A DNA stretch of 6,499 bases from Desulfobacteraceae bacterium UBA5852 (GTDB lineage: Bacteria > Desulfobacterota > Desulfobacteria > Desulfobacterales > UBA5852), in NCBI GenBank assembly GCA_002432195.1, contig DJGG01000078.1:1-6499 (forward strand), in the 5' to 3' direction. The notes beneath the pieces are model-generated. The model saw only the letters and a list, made by a program, of their open reading frames with translations, searched no databases and had not been told where the DNA came from. Each line of letters opens with the position of its first letter. Position 1 is the first letter of the stretch. Both the position numbers and the translations under genes were made by a program. Positions 5,592 through 6,499 of this stretch are shown piece by piece.

Positions 5592-6227
5592 ATGGAAGTC
5601 ATCTGTCCATCCTGCGCAACCCATCTCAAGTTCCCCGACGACAAGATTCCTCCGGGCCGTCAGGTCACTGTCCCCTGCCCCAAATGCCGCGCGAAACTGA
5701 CCATCCCGGAACCGGCCCCGGAGGGCCACGGGGACCAGGACTCCGCCGCCGAAACCTACAACTCCGAGGATCGGCCCTTCGACTTCGTCGAGGAGGAGGG
5801 CCGGACCGCCCTGGTGTGCCAGCCCGACGCCGGTCTGCGGGCCACCATCATCGAGGCCTTGCGGCTGATGGAGTACCATATCACGGTCACCGAGAACACC
5901 CGCGAGGCGCTGAAGAAAATGCGCTACCACGACTACCACCTGGTCGTGGCCGACGAGCTCTTCGACACCACCAACCCGGAGACCAACGGCGTGCTGGTCT
6001 TCCTCGAGCGCATGCCCATGGCCACGCGCCGCAATATCTTCGTGTGCATGGTCTCCAGCCGTTTCCGCACGATGGATTACATGATGGCATTCAACCGCAG
6101 CGTCAACCTCATCGTCAACCGCAAGAACGTGAGCGATTTCGCGAAGATCCTCGAAAGCGGCATCGCGGACCATGAATACTTCTATCGGGTCTACAGGGAC
6201 GTGCGGAAGCAGATGGGACGGGGTTAG
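5592..6227 (+). CDS. MJ0042 zinc-ribbon and degenerate receiver-domain protein (211 aa)
   Basis: Residues 1-39 form an MJ0042-type zinc ribbon with C5-x2-C8 and C29-x2-C32. An acidic linker (40-70) leads to a CheY-like domain (about 71-190). There the candidate phosphoacceptor is D121 at the end of strand 3 (YHLVVADE), S155/S156 sit at strand 4, and K178 at strand 5. The acidic pair that binds Mg2+ in true receivers is replaced by Q77-P78 before D79 (LVCQPDAGLR), so phosphorylation is doubtful and this is probably a pseudo-receiver. No output domain follows. A short charged tail (191-211) ends the protein. TAAGGAG (5580-5586) lies five nt before the start, and the gene is 35 nt behind the second PilT, so it is in the same operon. 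By context it may regulate pilus retraction, as single-domain receivers do in other pilus systems. That role is inference. Confidence 0.85.
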   Translation: MEVICPSCATHLKFPDDKIPPGRQVTVPCPKCRAKLTIPEPAPEGHGDQDSAAETYNSEDRPFDFVEEEGRTALVCQPDAGLRATIIEALRLMEYHITVTENTREALKKMRYHDYHLVVADELFDTTNPETNGVLVFLERMPMATRRNIFVCMVSSRFRTMDYMMAFNRSVNLIVNRKNVSDFAKILESGIADHEYFYRVYRDVRKQMGRG

Positions 6228-6276
6228 CCTGGTGTGCCGAGTAGTGGGGCAAAAGTCCGGATCGCTTGTTAGCGTT

Positions 6277-6304
6277 GGGGGGACGGGGCCGGAAAGGGTC
6301 AGGG
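6277..6304 (+). promoter_or_regulatory. G-quadruplex-type motif over the small gene's ribosome-binding site
   Basis: Four G tracts (6277-6282, 6285-6288, 6296-6298 and 6302-6304) with loops of 2, 7 and 3 nt satisfy the common G3+N1-7 rule. The last tract is the G part of the AGGG ribosome-binding site (6301-6304) of the 57-aa gene. Folding in mRNA would hide that site. GC-rich genomes produce such motifs by chance, so the pattern is certain but function is not. Confidence 0.35.
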
Positions 6305-6309
6305 CGCAG

Positions 6310-6483
6310 ATGGGACCGCGTTATACGTGCTCGGATTACCGTGCGGAAATGATCTGGCTGGCACTCCAGCGGCGCATCGCCGACCCCTTCCTTGCAGATG
6401 CCGAACGCCAGCGCCTGCAGGCCGAGATTCAGGCCCTGGAAGCCGCCATGGAGGCGAATTGCCCGCGGTCCGGCGGCGACTGA
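6310..6483 (+). CDS. Conserved-looking small hypothetical protein (57 aa)
   Basis: This is a small soluble protein of unknown function. It opens with a YTCSDYRAEM segment (5-14), then WLALQRRIADP (16-26), then a charged helix with heptad spacing, ADAERQRLQAEIQALEAAM (29-47), and a short polar tail. I recall small proteins of this pattern (Y-T-C-x-D-Y-R-x-E-M, then R-R-L/I-x-D-P, then an E/R-rich helix) in deltaproteobacteria, but cannot confirm it here. AGGG lies five nt before the chosen ATG. The frame is open further left, to an ATG at 6172 inside the preceding gene, but that stretch has no matching character, so the short form is preferred. It has an 82-nt spacer from the zinc-ribbon gene and may share its transcript. 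Confidence 0.7.
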   Translation: MGPRYTCSDYRAEMIWLALQRRIADPFLADAERQRLQAEIQALEAAMEANCPRSGGD

Positions 6484-6488
6484 GCGCT

Positions 6489-6499
6489 CCCCCCCCCCC
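6489..6499. repeat. C homopolymer at the window edge
   Basis: The window ends in 11 consecutive C residues, starting six nt after the small gene's stop. Its true length cannot be known because it reaches the edge. It may be a natural slippage-prone tract or a contig-end artefact. Confidence 0.6.

Noticed and set aside
5433..6173. 246-aa minus-strand open frame opposite the zinc-ribbon gene
   Set aside because: Shadow rich in V, G, H and D; the plus strand has the cysteine pairs, ribosome-binding site and receiver pattern.
1..6499. CRISPR array, tRNA, rRNA or transposase gene
   Set aside because: No regularly spaced repeats, no tRNA-like cloverleaf or CCA end, no rRNA-like sequence and no transposase motifs were seen on either strand.

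Overview
The window is GC-rich, tightly packed bacterial DNA. The gene set points to a Gram-negative deltaproteobacterial (Desulfobacterota-like) genome: a CcdA/DsbD-type membrane thiol relay with an exported thioredoxin-fold protein, a YggT-DivIVA pair, two PilT-type retraction ATPases in tandem, an MJ0042 zinc-ribbon protein and a small protein of a kind I associate with this group. The taxonomy is inferred from gene content and was not tested by a search.

Layout. On the minus strand, read right to left, a six-helix CcdA-like protein (1058-1774) precedes an exported thioredoxin-like protein (150-590). A 467-bp gap between them holds palindromes but no convincing gene. A strong 12-13 bp hairpin without a T tract follows the thioredoxin stop. 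A divergent intergenic region (1775-2122) carries a good sigma70-type promoter (TTGACT-N16-CATAAT) driving the plus-strand genes.

On the plus strand the order is yggT (2123-2428), a DivIVA-domain gene (2447-2953), a 241-bp spacer, pilT (3195-4277), a second diverged pilT-like gene (4387-5556), a zinc-ribbon plus degenerate receiver protein (5592-6227) and a 57-aa conserved-looking small protein (6310-6483). The spacer before pilT contains a roughly 124-bp element bounded by 17-bp imperfect inverted repeats (15/17 matches). It holds several internal hairpins and a terminator-like GC hairpin plus T6 that ends only 27 nt before the pilT start codon.

How the genes may work together. CcdA would pass cytoplasmic reducing power across the membrane to a periplasmic thiol carrier such as the neighbouring thioredoxin-like protein. 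The plus-strand cluster joins polar or cell-division scaffolding (DivIVA, YggT) to type IV pilus retraction (two PilT paralogs) and an apparent regulator with a pseudo-receiver domain. The most interesting hypothesis is that the second PilT and the pseudo-receiver protein form an accessory retraction-control module. The most concrete structural discovery is the inverted-repeat element placed between divIVA and pilT.
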